A DNA stretch of 64,000 bases, taken from the NCBI GenBank assembly GCA_030760725.1, contig JASWHV010000008.1, positions 52,923,671-52,987,670 on the forward strand. Reading direction: 5' to 3'. The position numbers and the translations under genes were made by a program. A model generated the notes under the pieces. It ran no database searches and was not told the origin of the DNA. It saw only the letters and a list, made by a program, of their open reading frames with translations. This document shows, piece by piece, positions 9,641 to 21,263 of the stretch; position 1 is the stretch's first letter, and each line of letters opens with the position of its first letter. This DNA is from Neostapfia colusana. Its lineage: Eukaryota > Streptophyta > Magnoliopsida > Poales > Poaceae.

Positions 9641-12600
9641 GGGGAGAGAAGGAAGGACGGAGAGAGAGTGACACAGGGATGGGGAGGTGGTGCTGAGTCA
9701 TGCGACGGGGAGAAGGGAAGCTGCTCGCACGGGCCAGGATTCGAGGCGCCCATTTTCGCGTTTCAGCCCCTCTGTCGCTTCAACTTTTACTTTGAGGGAC
9801 ATGGCTTTCCATTTTATTTCACTTTTGAAAACTCATGTGAAAGTCTAATTGCTTTTTCTCTCTCTTTTTTAGGTGTGGAAGTATAATTCTTTTTCCTTTC
9901 GAGTGAAGCGGAGAAAGGAGATGGAATACAGATCTGTCACTTTACTATTTTTCTTTTGTGTTATCCATGGTTTGGAAACATTTTATTTCCCTCCGCCTAA
10001 ATTGAACTCCATTTCCTGGAAAGTATAACTGTACCTCACGTTTACATGAAAAAAAAAAGATAAATAAGTATTTAATGTTCATGCAAATTTTGATGGTATT
10101 TCTTGTAAAATTTTCGCCGCACTGTAGTATACTCCCTCCGGTACACAAAAAATTGTCTTTCTACATAGAAGCCATGAGTGCATAAAAAATTAACGTCAAA
10201 GCGGAACCGAAAAGTTTGTCTCAGTAAAAAACGTAATAAACACGTGGTACAGTGCATGGCTAGGAATCAAACCTGCATGAGAGGCCTGAAAACCAGTGGA
10301 GGAGACCAATCAAATCATTAAAGAGACTATGATAGTAATGTAAAAAAAATCTATTAACGTTTTTGTTTACGGAATCCATCCGGTGTGAGTCCTTGAATGT
10401 TTGCTTGGAGATCCATATTTACCAGGTCCACAGTTTGTTATCAGGTCAAATCTAAAACCTGTTTACTTACCCTTATCTTCTCTCTTCTCTCGCTTTCGTT
10501 CTTCACCATGTCCGCTACCGCTAGTGACAGCAGCGTGGCGAGCGGGCGGGCAGCCAATGAGGAAGAAAAAAGATAATTAGTTATGTTAATCTATTAATTA
10601 TAAGTATTACGTTAGTTATAAAATGATTAATCATATAAAACCTTGCATAGGAAAGAATTATTAGTTTCGTTAATTATAATAATTAACAGTAATAATTAAC
10701 TGTTAATTAGTGTCAGATGGAATTAAAACCAATTTCAGGCGTGTGTAATTGAGATAGACCCTTTTTCTTTATGGAAGATTTAGTACGTGGAAATTTTCAT
10801 GGAGTACTCTTCTTAACAATAGTATGGAACTTACTAATTATTGTCATCATTTCACAATTATTTAGCTTCAAATTTGATATTACAAAATAAAACTAACATA
10901 AAAAATACTTCCTTTTTCATAGCACCATCCGGGGGATGCTGCCACAGAGAGCATTCGTTTGTACTTTTGTTGGGCAAAACGGTTAGGTTCCAGTGGGAGC
11001 AATATAATATCCCAAATTCAAATACGGGATACCTTTCCAGCCAGATTCAGCATGGACCTGGATGCACATGAGGACATCATCGCGCCATACTAAGCTAAAT
11101 TATTGTCTTAGAGAAGTACTTACCCTCGTGGTGATCTTATCCACATGTATATTCTTAAGATTTGTTGAAGTGACTTTGGATGATTTCCATATTTCTGATT
11201 CCATTTGCTATATTTTTCTATTGTATAATAATATTCACTTCTTATACAAATATTCACTTCTTATGTAGAGGAGAAGACTAAATCGTCTGTAGACCTCAAG
11301 GTTGACGGAATCAAGTCTTGATACTTCTCTACGCACTATAGTATTATAATTTTGTTTGATTAGTGCCAATACTGAATTTAAAATCGACACTATATTAGGA
11401 ATACAACCTTGATACAAGTTTCATAAAACGACAATAATTTAGTATCACAAAAATTCAAGTTTCACGCCAATCCCTTTGGTCAACCTTAAAGTACGACCAA
11501 ATATAGAAGTTATAGTTTTCTAAAACTAACATGGGTCGAAATAGATGTCCTTTTTAAAAATGTCATTGTAGTTTTTTAAATTAACATAAAAATAATATTT
11601 TGATACAGTATCTATAAAACTATCTTTTTCCTTTTTACGTGCAAGAAGCCACCCTCTTTTCGTGGCAAGGTTGTATAGTAGGTAGCTAGAAGTAGGATCT
11701 ACTGGGAAAGCGTTAAGAGAGTGAACGAGTTTGAACGAGTTGAATCGTTGAAGAAAGGATGAATAAAATAACCATTTAGTCCCTGTCTCACATAACCTCT
11801 GGCACAACTTTTTTTTAATGAAATAAGCATATAAGTTATACCAAACAATAGTCTTCTACAACAACTTATTAGTTCTACTACTTCTCATAATAAACTGCAT
11901 ATTATAAAGTACAACCTGTTTTTCACCAGATTTTTAAATAATCTGTTTTTTAACAAGCAGAAACCCTATTAATTAAGACCTTACGCTATGGATGATATTT
12001 ATGCTGAAACAAATAAAATATGGATGATATTTATACTCTATACGGAGCCTTGTTATGGGTCACCAGTTTGACCACAAACTGTCCCCTTGCTACTATACTA
12101 GTACTATCCTCGGGCTTGTGCTAGCTGTGTGGATAAGGTTAGGTGCATTTGGATAAAATGAAGTCCTGCCTTTCAAAATAAAAAACTCACTATATTGGTC
12201 CTCAATTAGATTGCAAATAAAGATGTCATGTACTCATTCCGTTTCGAATTATTTGACGTTGGATACGGAGAGAGTAAGAGAGATTTTTACATGAAACCAT
12301 AAAACTCATTCCGTTCTTCTTTATTTTACGTCCCAATAGTGGTCGGCAATCGTCACTACATGCATGTACCTCTACATTACACAATTATTAAAAAACTGTT
12401 ATTCAGCGTTAGGTATGATTCATCGGCTATAGGTAATACTGCTACAGAGGGATTAGTAAAATATTATTACAGGTCATAAACTAGAGCATCTCATGAATAG
12501 GTCAAACAAAACACTGGTTACGCGGAAGGCAGGGAAGTCACCAAGGCAATCAATTAAGCGACGACGTACGGTGGGCACTTTGATCAGAGGGAGGAGGATA

Positions 12601-13239
12601 AGCTTGTTTAGTTAGGCGTCGTGCCCGTGGCTTGTGGTGTCGGGCTTCGCCCTTCGGCGACGAGGAGGGATTAGTAAATCGCTTGGCACGGCGGCACACT
12701 AGGATGAATATGCCATGCCGCCCTGCCTAATCGTGAGGTTAGACTCCGCTAGAGATACAAATAACTTTGTAAACTCGAGTGCTGGAAAGCAACCCTCAGC
12801 AAATCTGATATTTCTACAAGAACTAAGCACATCAAAAAAGTAATTATCATTTAGTCAGATAGAAAGTTGCAAGGAGCGAGTACTACAAATCAAGTTCATT
12901 TCAAGCAAAAACTAACTAGCATATGGATTAATTCATGGAACTCTCACGACGCATCAACTGGGATGTTTTAGGCGCAACCGAAATCTTTACAAGGGATGTT
13001 AGAGATGAAGATAATTGTGTAACCTAATAGTATTATATTGTAGTTTGTTGTAGATACAGTTCGTTTTTTCCTTGAATATCAAGGCATGTAAAAGCCTACA
13101 CCAACTTGTTTAGGACAAAAACTTTGTTGTTGTTGATCAAGGCGTGTAAACTCTAATATATATCATTAAATTTTCTAGAACAGTTTATTTACCAGTCGTA
13201 GGGAAGTGAAATGTTCCACCGAAGATTATTCATATTCTC
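9641..13239. other. AT-rich spacer without a recognisable gene
   Basis: No coding exon is supported here. MITE-like termini resembling Stowaway ends occur at 10131 (ACTCCCTCCGG, with a weak inverted partner near 10380-10396), 12232 (ACTCATTCCGTTTCG) and 12306 (ACTCATTCCGTTC), but none forms a complete element. A GC-rich 22-codon frame (ATG 10508, stop 10574-10576) stands out from its surroundings but has no supporting family. Near 13090-13137 a segment ending in TTGTTGTTG resembles the 3' tail of plant SINEs of the TTG-tailed type. Confidence 0.5.
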
Positions 13240-13727
13240 TTCTTGCGGTTACTGTCTGAAAACAAGATATTGATGAGACATAATTTGTCAAGGAGACAAC
13301 AGGTATGGGTCTTACCTGTATGGTTCTGAGAAGGAATCTGTATGCCATTGGTTCTTTGAATGTGCTCTTTCTAAAGTAATAATTTGGAGGAAAGTGCTCT
13401 TTCTTTGAACCTGCTTTTCTAACAATTGTTGGAAGTTTTGAACAAGTTGCAACTCTATGGTTGGTATAAGAAAAGATTACAGCTATGAATATTATTAGTG
13501 TCGCTGTTCTTTGGAGCTTATGGAAAACAAGGAGTAACTTGCATTCTCGAAATCAGCAATGGTTGGAGTTGAAGCAGGTGGAGGCTAGTCCTGAGTTCAA
13601 TATGGAGATGGATGTCAATATGTGGAGATCTAAGCCTGTAACTGTAACTTCGTATTTTTTTGAAGGAAACACGCTTATAAAGGGTAATCAAGAAACTTTA
13701 CAAAGTTTAGCCCATGGAGACTGGTGA
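13240..13727 (+). pseudogene. LINE reverse transcriptase, zinc-binding C-terminal remnant
   Basis: Degenerate coding with shifted frames: CHWFFECALSKVI near 13340-13385 fits the plant L1 zf-RVT motif HxFFECxxAxxIW. The frame 13485-13727 begins ISVAVLWSLWKTRSNLHSRN, the usual continuation in plant LINE ORF2 C-termini, and ends at TGA. The reverse transcriptase core itself is absent. It lies just upstream of the polymerase III subunit gene, on the same strand, probably by chance. Confidence 0.65.
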
Positions 13728-13800
13728 GTCATGAAACGCTATTTAATGACCCAAATAAAAAGAGGAAAAAAAAAGAGAAAGCAATATATGAAAAGTTGTT

Positions 13801-13854
13801 GTGGGCTACTATTTTTCTGGCCCATATAGCCCACATACACTACCCTAGAGCCCA
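13801..13854 (+). promoter_or_regulatory. TGGGCY (site II-like) cluster upstream of the Pol III subunit gene
   Basis: Four TGGGCY elements occur within 54 bases: TGGGCT at 13802-13807, and on the other strand GGCCCA (13819-13824), AGCCCA (13828-13833) and AGCCCA (13849-13854). An ACCCTAG motif lies between them. Such clusters are typical of promoters of plant ribosome, polymerase and cell-growth genes. The ATG is about 190 bases downstream. Confidence 0.5.
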
Positions 13855-14044
13855 AACTCTCATCGCGGCGGCCGCCTCCCCGACTCGCGTCCCAGTCCCA
13901 GGCGGTGAACCCCGCCGCCTCCCCGCTGGTTTACAGTGTGCGCTTCGCCGCTTCCCTCCGCCTCCTCTCTGAACATCCTCCCCCCGCCAAGGCGCCAACC
14001 TCGACTTCCTCCGGTGGGCGGTTGTTCCGCTGCTGTTAGGAAGG

Positions 14045-15804
14045 ATGTTCTCCCTAAATCTGATTGAGCACAACCTGCCGATGCCGCCGCACCTGCTGAG
14101 CCGGCCCCTCCTGGACGCCATCAATGCCGAGCTCGAGATGCTCTTCTTGGACAAGGTGTAATCTCCGGTTTCCTACTTTACCGGCAACAAGCGCTAGCAG
14201 ATATCCGCGCAGTATCATCACCATTGGTTAGGAAAATTTACTCCAATTGCCAGCAATTCTTGAACTGAACGCCTGCTCCACCGCTCTTGTTTCCTAATTG
14301 TGTGTTTCTGTTTGCGTTTGGTATGGTGCAGGTCATCCCGAACCTAGGCATGTGCGTGTCTCTCTATGATATTCGGTCCATTGAAGGTGAGTCCATCCAT
14401 GCAGGAGAAGGCTGCTCGACATATACAGTAATGCGTGCATTCATCTTGTTTTCCTCAAATATTCAGGTTCTTAGATGCATGATATGTTATGCCTTGTACG
14501 ACCTTCTATGCAAGCTAAATCCTTGAAGTATTGGGATTCACATAGCGAATGACCTCCCAATTCGGGCGATGCAAGCATTACTTGTTGCCATACGATTGCT
14601 TTGGTGCTATCAGTTTGGAGGATTTCCATATGTTAACTATTTTTTTTTGGGGGGGGGGGGTTGGTACCTCGCCACTGGTGCTCAATAAATTTCTTGAAAG
14701 TGTCTGCCAATATTTATTAGCGTTTGATTATTATACTTGACTGGAAGCGATAACTTTCCGGACTGATCCTTAAGTGATGGTCTGGTGGTTTCTTATCCTT
14801 GGATGGCTTTTCTTATCTATGATGTATGATAGCTAGCTTCCCATCATTTAGAAGGCAGAGTACGCACATTTTCTCTTGCTTTCTTTCTTTCTTTCCGATG
14901 ACCTGATGCACATAAATAATTTGTTCAAACTGTGACTGTTCCCTTAAACTTGTTTTTTATTAATTGACAATTTTTATGCCAAAGTCCAGATCTCCACTTG
15001 GAGCAAGTTACTGCTGATTGATTATTTCCGTACTTTAAATAGGTAGTTTGTTCCTTGTGTATCTGCCGCTTGTTAACAAATTGATGTCAGCAATCAGCAT
15101 AAAAAGTCACAATGTAATGAGTGGCTCGACTATAGTATATACTTTTTGAAGTGACCAGCGGTGGAGATCACCCTGGTCAGGATGTGCAAGGCACACCGCT
15201 CACATCGTGGGTTGAAACCATGACGTGAGTGGAGAGTGTTTCAAAAAAGACTTTTTAAGGAGGAAAATCCTTTCTTATAGTGTGAAAATAGTATAATATA
15301 TGTGATCTCTCATATCTGGGAAGTTTTTGTTTTGATTCATCATGTTCAGATCTCTTCTCCGCTTGCTGCTGTTCAAGCCCTTTGCTGGGGAGGTTCTCAT
15401 TGGGATGATCAGTGGATATGACGATAAGGGGTTACTAGGTGAGTTCATCGTTGGAGAACCGCTTGATTAGCAATATCTTAATTGCTTTTCTTATTTGAAT
15501 TGTTTTGTTATTCCTTTGCACTACTTATATTTTATATTTCCTCAATGGTTATATCATCGTGAGCCCATCTTCTAAGAAAAAGATCTAAGTATATGGTTCA
15601 CGTTTAATCCGTGTCATGCATGTACAAAATTGAAGTCTATTAGCCTAATACTTCCATACTAGTATTCTTCGTGAAAATATAAATTTCATTTTGACAAGCA
15701 TGGTAATACAAAAGTTTAACTTCTTTGTTCATGTTCTGGGTATTAAATGAAACATCAAATACGCAGGCAGCTCATGTACTGCTTCTTTTGCAGATTCTCT
15801 AGGA
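14045..15804 (+). pseudogene. NRPC7-like: RNA polymerase III subunit RPC8 (RPB7-like), 3'-truncated gene
   Basis: Exon 1 (14045-14155) gives MFSLNLIEHNLPMPPHLLSR and ends LEMLFLDK. Exon 2 (14332 to about 14427) gives VIPNLGMCVSLYDIRSIEG and GEGCSTYTV. Exon 3 (about 15350-15438) gives LFKPFAGEVLIG and GYDDKG. Exon 4 starts at 15794 and is lost after about 11 bases, where unrelated repeats begin. These are the N-terminal RPB7/RPC8 fold and the start of the OB-fold half. The family protein is about 200 residues and, with its RPB4-like partner, forms the Pol III stalk used in tRNA and 5S transcription. The exon 2/3 joint is out of phase by one base (donor CAGTAATG looks damaged) and the C-terminal half is missing, so I call it a pseudogene. 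Confidence 0.8.
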
Positions 15805-16045
15805 GCCCAAGGCGTCCCCGTCGCCTTGGATGCTTGAGTAAGACATTCATAAGGCGATATGGCGTCCTTAAAGCATCATGGGGTGTCCATAAGGCGTCCT
15901 TAAGGTGTCATGGGCATCCATAAGGCGTCCTTAAGGCTGTTGGTGAACAGATTGTGGAGTCGTCTGTTTCGTGATCATCCATAAGGCGTCCTTAAGGCTG
16001 TTGGTGAACAAATTGTGGACTCGTCTGTTTTGTGATGAATCTCGG
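15805..16045. repeat. Short tandem repeats of the ATAAGGCGTCCTTA type
   Basis: The unit CATAAGGCGTCCTTAAGG and variants recur at least five times. The last two copies belong to a longer tandem duplication of about 61 bp (15915-15975 and 15976 to about 16037) that also repeats GGCTGTTGGTGAACA and GTCGTCTGTTT. The array replaces the downstream exons of the Pol III subunit gene and ends at a gypsy LTR. I do not know the repeat family. Confidence 0.7.
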
Positions 16046-16550
16046 TGTTAGTCACCGAAACTTAGATGAATATAAGGTTTCAAATGCATGAACGTGATAA
16101 ATCTCACTTACTTTGAGAGAACAGGATGCTTTACTCGGTCCTAAGAACTACGAAGAACAAGTAAAAAACAAGTAAAAACGAAAATAGTTGATCGAAATTG
16201 GATTGTATTGTGTCTGATTTCTCGGCAGAAAGGTGCCTTTATATATAGACTTGGTATAAACTCGACTACTCTATCTTTTTAAGTTCAAACTAAGATTCTA
16301 TATTATCTCTAAGTTTAAACTAAGACTATTTTATCTCTAAGAAATGGACAACGTTGTGTAGACTCTTCTAGACCCTTAACACGATGAAAATATATGATTC
16401 CACACGGTTTGAATCCTCATGAGAGCCTTCAGGTCTTACTACGGCCTTGGTTGCTCATGTCTTGGTTTGTCTCTCGGCCTTGAAGAAAACTTGGTCTTCT
16501 CGAGCTAGATTCTTACCTGTGAAACATACAACCATTTCTCACTCTCAACA
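16046..16550 (-). repeat. 3' LTR of the truncated gypsy element
   Basis: A 505-bp LTR with plus-strand ends TGTTAGTC and CTCAACA (inverted TG...CA), adjoining the purine tract at 16551. It contains repeated AAGTTTAAACTAAGA-like segments around 16280-16330. No partner LTR is present. Confidence 0.75.
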
Positions 16551-16599
16551 CATTCCCCCCTGTTTCTGGGCAAACGGAGTATGCTAAAAAAACATTTTC

Positions 16600-17433
16600 T
16601 TAGCCATGATTTATTGGATAAATCTTTTCAAGTATCTTCCAATGATAGCTTTTCTCGAGTTCTCTCCTTGCAAGATCTTCATAAAGTAAGCATTCCCGAG
16701 AACAATTTATATGTGTTGTTTTTTAGTGGAACAACATGTGTCCACTTGGTGAAGTAATTTGTGGCAACCAACACGAAGTGATGCTTCTTGACGATGCAGT
16801 GTGTATCTCTCCAATGAAATCCAAACTCCCTCCTCTAAACGGTCATGGCTTCACGATATGATGCAACATGTTGGCCGGGGCTTGTTGGATGTCTCCAAAC
16901 CTTTGACAAGCTTCACACCCTTTGTAGTACCTGAAACAATTTTCTTACATATTTGGCTAATAGAAACCAGCTCGCTTAAGCATCCACTTCATCTTGTGGC
17001 CAGATTGATGTGTGCCACAAAGCCCTTCATGCACCTCTACCATGGTCTCCTTTGCTGGATCTTTATCCAAACACTTCAGTAGGAGTTTATCGATGGTTCG
17101 GTGATATAACTCATTGTTGATCAATGTATGTTTCAAAGCTTGGCGCTGAACCTTTCTATCTTTGCACGTGTTTAGGTCATTGATGCACATTATGATCACT
17201 GGCTTCCAGTCTTCAATAGCCAACATGTCTAGCTTGGCTGAGTTACTTTGCTCTTCTCTAGCTTCATCTTTCAGCCTTGTCTTTACATGGAACTTTTCTC
17301 TCTTTATCTCATAGCCCGATGCCTGTTGTGTCAAGTTGTTTACCCTATGGTTTTTCTCCCTAGGAATGTGTTTTGCACAAAAAGTATCCAAGTTTTTGAT
17401 GATGTCCATGCATCGTTCTCGGTAACCATTCAA
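16600..17433 (-). pseudogene. gypsy pol remnant: RNase H end and integrase
   Basis: The minus strand reads FCAKHIPREKNHRVNNL (RNase H end), a linker, then the HHCC region with HEGLCGTHQSGHKM and KGCEACQRFG. The core start is LDFIGEIH, carrying the first catalytic Asp. Stops occur after KRAGFY and in the core, and most of the core domain is deleted before the LTR. The pattern fits non-chromoviral plant gypsy elements. Confidence 0.8.
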
Positions 17434-17447
17434 AGTTCCATCATAGC

Positions 17448-17602
17448 TGTTAGACTGTGTAATTATGTGGGCTAATCAAGGGTATTTTAGTCCTTTGTAT
17501 GGGATTAGTGTTAGGGACAGTTTAGTACTGTCCCCTCACCCAATCCCTCTATATAATGTACACTTGACCCTCAGGTTAATCCATTCAATTATTCCCCTCT
17601 AA
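17448..17602 (+). repeat. 5' LTR of the outer copia element
   Basis: It starts TGTTAGACTG, contains a TATATAA box at 17550-17556 and ends near CCCCTCTAA. It is followed by TATGGTACCATTAG, a mutated form of the tRNA-Met primer site TATGGTATCAGAG. The exact 3' boundary is uncertain by a few bases. The length (about 155 bp) is short, but such LTRs occur in copia lineages. Confidence 0.6.
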
Positions 17603-17654
17603 TATGGTACCATTAGCTAGGTTAGTTTACGATTAGAGCTTAACCCTAACCCTA

Positions 17655-18102
17655 ATGACTCAGCAGGCGCCGTCGCCCCGGGCCGTCGCTGGCTCACTGC
17701 GCCGCCGGCCCGCTGTGCCGCCGCCCCACCCTGTTGCCCCACCCCGCCGCCCGACCTCTGCTAGTGCGCCGCCGCCGCCGACCTGGGCTGCCGCTAGCGC
17801 CCCTGCACCGCCGCCGCCCCAGGCTGCCGCCGGTGCTACCGCGCCTCCACCGCCCTGGGTTGCCGCTGGCTCCCATGCACCGCCGCCGCCCCATGCAGCC
17901 GCCCCCGCAGCTACATCGCCGTCTCCTGCTGTCGGGCCGCTGCCACCTACAGGCGTCGCGCCACTGCCACCTACAGGCGCCGCGCCGCCACACCACCCAG
18001 CTGCTGCGCCTGCGAGCGCCGCACCGCAGTTCCACCCTGCCGCCACCGCAGCCCAGTCCCACCACCTGACATACGTGCGCTCCCGCGTCACACCCGCCCA
18101 AC
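17655..18102 (+). pseudogene. Pro/Ala-rich leader ORF of the outer copia element, left part
   Basis: The ATG after AACCCTAACCCTA opens a frame of Pro-Ala repeats of the APPPPxAAA type with no recognisable domain. It is cut by the CACTA end at 18103. The right part (43662-43898) continues Pro-rich, with FDRPTSHIANLLG, but in a frame that does not join cleanly unless the 3-bp duplication or a small indel is allowed. The composition produces long spurious frames on the other strand. Confidence 0.45.
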
Positions 18103-18425
18103 CACTACAGGATTCCCGTCAGCATACGACGGTCAAAACCACGGTTTGTGGCCGTCGTATATATTTTGTCGTATATATAGTTATATACGACGACGCCATC
18201 GTATATAACAATATATATATGACGATCCCTTATATACAATGGCCCGTTTCGTAGACTTGGGCCAGTGGGCCAGGGCCTTTATATACGACGGTTGGGTCCT
18301 GGCTGTCGTATATAAGAGCTTATATATGACAGTCTGGGCCCAACCGTCGTATATAATTTAGGCTTATTTACGACGGCCCTGTATAGCGACCGTTGTATAT
18401 AAACTATACATGCCGTCATATATAA
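18103..18425. repeat. Left terminal and subterminal repeats of the CACTA element
   Basis: The terminal CACTACAG is followed by about eleven copies, in both orientations, of a motif close to TATATACGACGG. In En/Spm elements such subterminal repeats bind the TnpA-type protein during transposition. Spacing is irregular, roughly 20-40 bases. Confidence 0.85.
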
Positions 18426-18600
18426 GCTTTTCCATTTAAAAAAAAACAGAAAATGGCTAACCTGGCTTGATGGCCAGCTACACATCCACAACATGACAAC
18501 AACAAAATAGTTTGACATACAAAATCACAACAAGGTGCAATAGTACACATCCACAATCACGAAGTCTGACATCCACACAATCAAAAACAAAATCACAAGT

Positions 18601-19227
18601 CTATTGATTGCTAGCCCCTCCACTACCTCCGGGAGCGAAGCAGTCATCTGCCGCGGCGAACCTGGCGCCCTTAGCTGTGGCGATCGAGTCTGAGCCTCCG
18701 TCCCTGATCCCTGCGAAACACAATGACATATGTACAAGTTTACAACGGTATTCTGTATTCAATTGTTTAGTTGAACTTAATGTAACTTCCTTTTTGTACC
18801 TGTACTCCAGGAAACTGCTCCTGTGGTGGCGACGGCTGATCCACGAACGGAGGTGGCTGCCACAACGGTATTTGGATTTGTTGCCCTTGCTGTCGAGCTA
18901 GCGCCTGCCATTTCAAACATTACAATTTACAAAACTAATTGAAATGCAATGTAATTAAAGTACAATTGTATGTTTCTTACTTCCATTGCCGCTTGTGTCT
19001 GTTCCATATAGGACGCATGGTACGCCATGGCAGCCCTGTTATTCTCTCGCTCTCTCGTCAAGGCCTCCTCCTGCCGGGCCAAGCTCTCCCGAAGCGCCAT
19101 GACCTCAAGATCTCTCTCGGTAACACGACGGCTGGAGGAGTCTGCGCCAGCAGCCGAAGACTGCGAAGAGATGCCTCTCGCAGGTCGTGCCTCCCTAGAG
19201 TTGACGACTCCAGAGAATATGGCAAGC
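18601..19227 (-). pseudogene. CACTA second gene (TnpA-like), 3' exons
   Basis: Three candidate exons on the minus strand: 19227-18981, 18904-18800 and 18710-18601. The first opens LAIFSGVVNSREARPARG and carries a charged helix (VMALRESLARQEEALTRER, then MAYHASYMEQTQAAME) ending at a GTAAG donor. The second is Gln/Pro-rich (ALARQQGQQIQIPLWQPPPF). The third can end APGGSGGASNQ at a TAG (18601-18603). Charged or Gln-rich C-termini with a Gly/Ser end fit plant Ptta/En/Spm transposase-associated proteins. The third exon is out of phase by one base in this model, so it is decayed or a boundary is wrong. The N-terminal part is missing. Confidence 0.55.
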
Positions 19228-19246
19228 CTACAAAAAACGAATCAAT

Positions 19247-20466
19247 TCAAGGTAAAATCAAACAATCTTGAATTGAAAACAATGAAAGTAAATGACTTAC
19301 ATATGGTAGCTCCCAAACTCCACATACATGAGTCCAGTTGTGAACATTTCCGTAACCTACAAAGAATCCAGGGCGAGCTTCATGAGGGACTAGTGAGTCC
19401 AACACATCGGATACTTCACACCCGCTTAGGCGTTTAGGTGGTTCCTTAGTGACAACAATATCTTTTTTGAAGACATTCCTCTGTTGCCTGAATGGGTGGT
19501 TTCGAGGAAGCCAACGCCTTTGACAATCAAAGTAGCTTATCTTGCCACCTATGTAAGTCGAAAACACTCTGTGTTAGACGCACATATGGGACACGACAAA
19601 CGACCATGTGTGCTCCATCCAGAAAACATGCCATACGCAGGGAAATCATGGACAAACCATAAATAAGCAACTCGAAGTTTGAATTTCTACTTCTTGTAAC
19701 AGTCATACGCTTCAACTCCAGTCCACAACGTTTTCAATTCTTCAATCAATGGTTTCAACATCACATTGAGACGTGATCCCGGATGATCTGGTCCTGGTAT
19801 AATGAGGCTAAGAAACATAAACTCGTACTTCATACAAAGAGAAGGTGGTAGGTTGTACGGAATAACAAAGACGGGCCAACAGGAGTATGGTGTGACATTT
19901 ATACTGGAAGGTGAAAATCCATCCGTCGCTAACCCGATGCGAACATTTCTCACATCACTAGCAAAAGCAGGATCGAAAGAGTCCAAAGACTTCCATGCAT
20001 CACCGTCCGACGGATGAGTCAAAACATCTTTGTTCTCATGCGCACCTTCTTTGTGCCATCTCATGTGTCTGGCAGATCTTTTTGAAAGAAACAACCGCTT
20101 CAACTGAGGTGTCACAGGCAAGTAACGCAATTGCTTATGTGCAACTTCTGTCATTACTTTATCACCATCGTCATTGACAACTTCGACAAACCTCGATTTT
20201 CCACACTTTAAACAATTCTTCTCTTTGTCGTGCTCTTTCTAGAATAGCATGCAGTTATCTGGACACACGTCAATTTTCTCATATTTCATACCCAGACCAG
20301 ATAGTAATTTTTTAGAGTGATACATATATGTGGGTAGTTTATGAGGTTGGAGCATCGCTGATAAGTTTCATCGTATCATTGTAGCAATTATTAGAGAAGA
20401 AATACTTAGATTTGATTGACATAAATCTGGTCATGAAAATAAGAAGCGTCATTTCAGTATGATCAT
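19247..20466 (-). pseudogene. TNP2-like: TNP2 transposase, C-terminal part
   Basis: This continues the transposase frame left of Sirevirus A. Segments in order: MTRFMSIKSKYFFSNNCYND near 20420, LRYLPVTPQLKRLF near 20130, MRWHKEG, AWKSLDSFDPAFASDVRNVR, YSCWPVFVIPYNLPPSLCMK, IIPGPDHPG, EELKTLWTGVEAYD, then GKISYFDCQRRWLPRNHPFR and GYGNVHNWTHVCGVWELPY near 19290. This is the DDE-type transposase region of TNP2/Transposase_21 proteins, which cut CACTA ends in the nucleus. Stops and frameshifts occur around 20230-20340 and 19560-19690. Confidence 0.88.
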
Positions 20467-20471
20467 GCAAC

Positions 20472-21263
20472 TGAATGTGGCCCCAAGAGCTCACAACGAA
20501 GGAACGACGATCTCCCAATCCCAAATCCAATTATTTGATTGATCTTGGCCTTTTTGCACCTTAGATGTATGGGGAGATGTGTTTTGGGCTCTTGGGACAG
20601 GTGGCGGCGCTAGGGTTCGAGTTTTTGACAATATGTGTCGTGTATCTTCTGGGAAAAGACGAAGGACCTCTTTTTATAGGGTTTCCCAAAATTTACCGTT
20701 GTTAAACCTACTACCGGACTAGTGCGGTATATGATTGGACTTGTCCGGTCTACTTCCAGTAGGTTAACCGGACTAGTCCGGTCCACAAACCGGACTTGTC
20801 CGGTGCTATGTGAAATGTGGTTCCAGAAACTTCAGCGGACTAGTCCTGTCGCTTGGATGGACTAGTCCGCAGTTCTCTAAAGAGGACAACAGAGACATGA
20901 CCGGACTAGTCCGGTCCAAAACCGGACTTGTCCGGTTGAGTTCCAGTAAGCTGACCGGACTAGTCCGATACGTGGACGGACTAGTCCGATGTTTAGTGGA
21001 TTTTAGTTGATTATTAGCCCTTACCCTTACGCAAAGTCATGAGCTCTTGGGATGTGTCTCTCACACACACCCTATACATTTATATCTACTTTGCTCTTCT
21101 AAATTCCACTAAAGTCTTCCTTTTCGGGTACCACTCTATTTTTCATCTTTTTGTGCGCACCTAGCTAGTTCACTTAGTTTGTCCTGCAATCATTTCGTTA
21201 GGATCTCATGTGCTTGTCATCAATTAGCCAAAACCCACAAGTGATTTCCTAGATGCACTTTCA
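20472..21263 (-). repeat. 3' LTR of Sirevirus A
   Basis: A 792-bp LTR, plus-strand ends TGAATG and CTTTCA, with about ten palindromes of the CCGGACTAGTCCGG/CCGGACTTGTCCGG type at 20720-21000. The purine tract (plus strand ATCTCCCCCTTTTTGG, 21264-21279) adjoins it. Confidence 0.95.

Larger units (their letters stand above)
16046..17447 (-). mobile_element. Truncated Ty3/gypsy element, 3' part
   Basis: From right to left on the minus strand: RNase H end, integrase zinc-binding domain and start of the integrase core, a deletion, a purine tract (plus strand CATTCCCCCCTG, 16551-16562) and the 3' LTR. Its 5' side is cut at 17448 by the LTR of the Pro-rich copia element. Confidence 0.8.

Noticed and set aside
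10131..10396. Stowaway MITE
   Set aside because: The left end ACTCCCTCCGG is typical, but the right inverted end matches at only about 9 of 11 bases and no TA duplication flanks it.
10508..10576. 22-codon GC-rich frame after a pyrimidine tract
   Set aside because: Too short, with no homologue I recognise and no splice or promoter context that is better than chance.
15140..15245. Possible tRNA-derived SINE in intron 2 of the Pol III subunit gene
   Set aside because: A weak B-box-like GGTTTCAACCC on the minus strand without a convincing A box, tail or target duplication.
17660..18101. Gly/Ala-rich minus-strand frames of 135-143 codons
   Set aside because: They are shadows of the Pro-rich leader, whose GC-rich triplet composition keeps all frames open.
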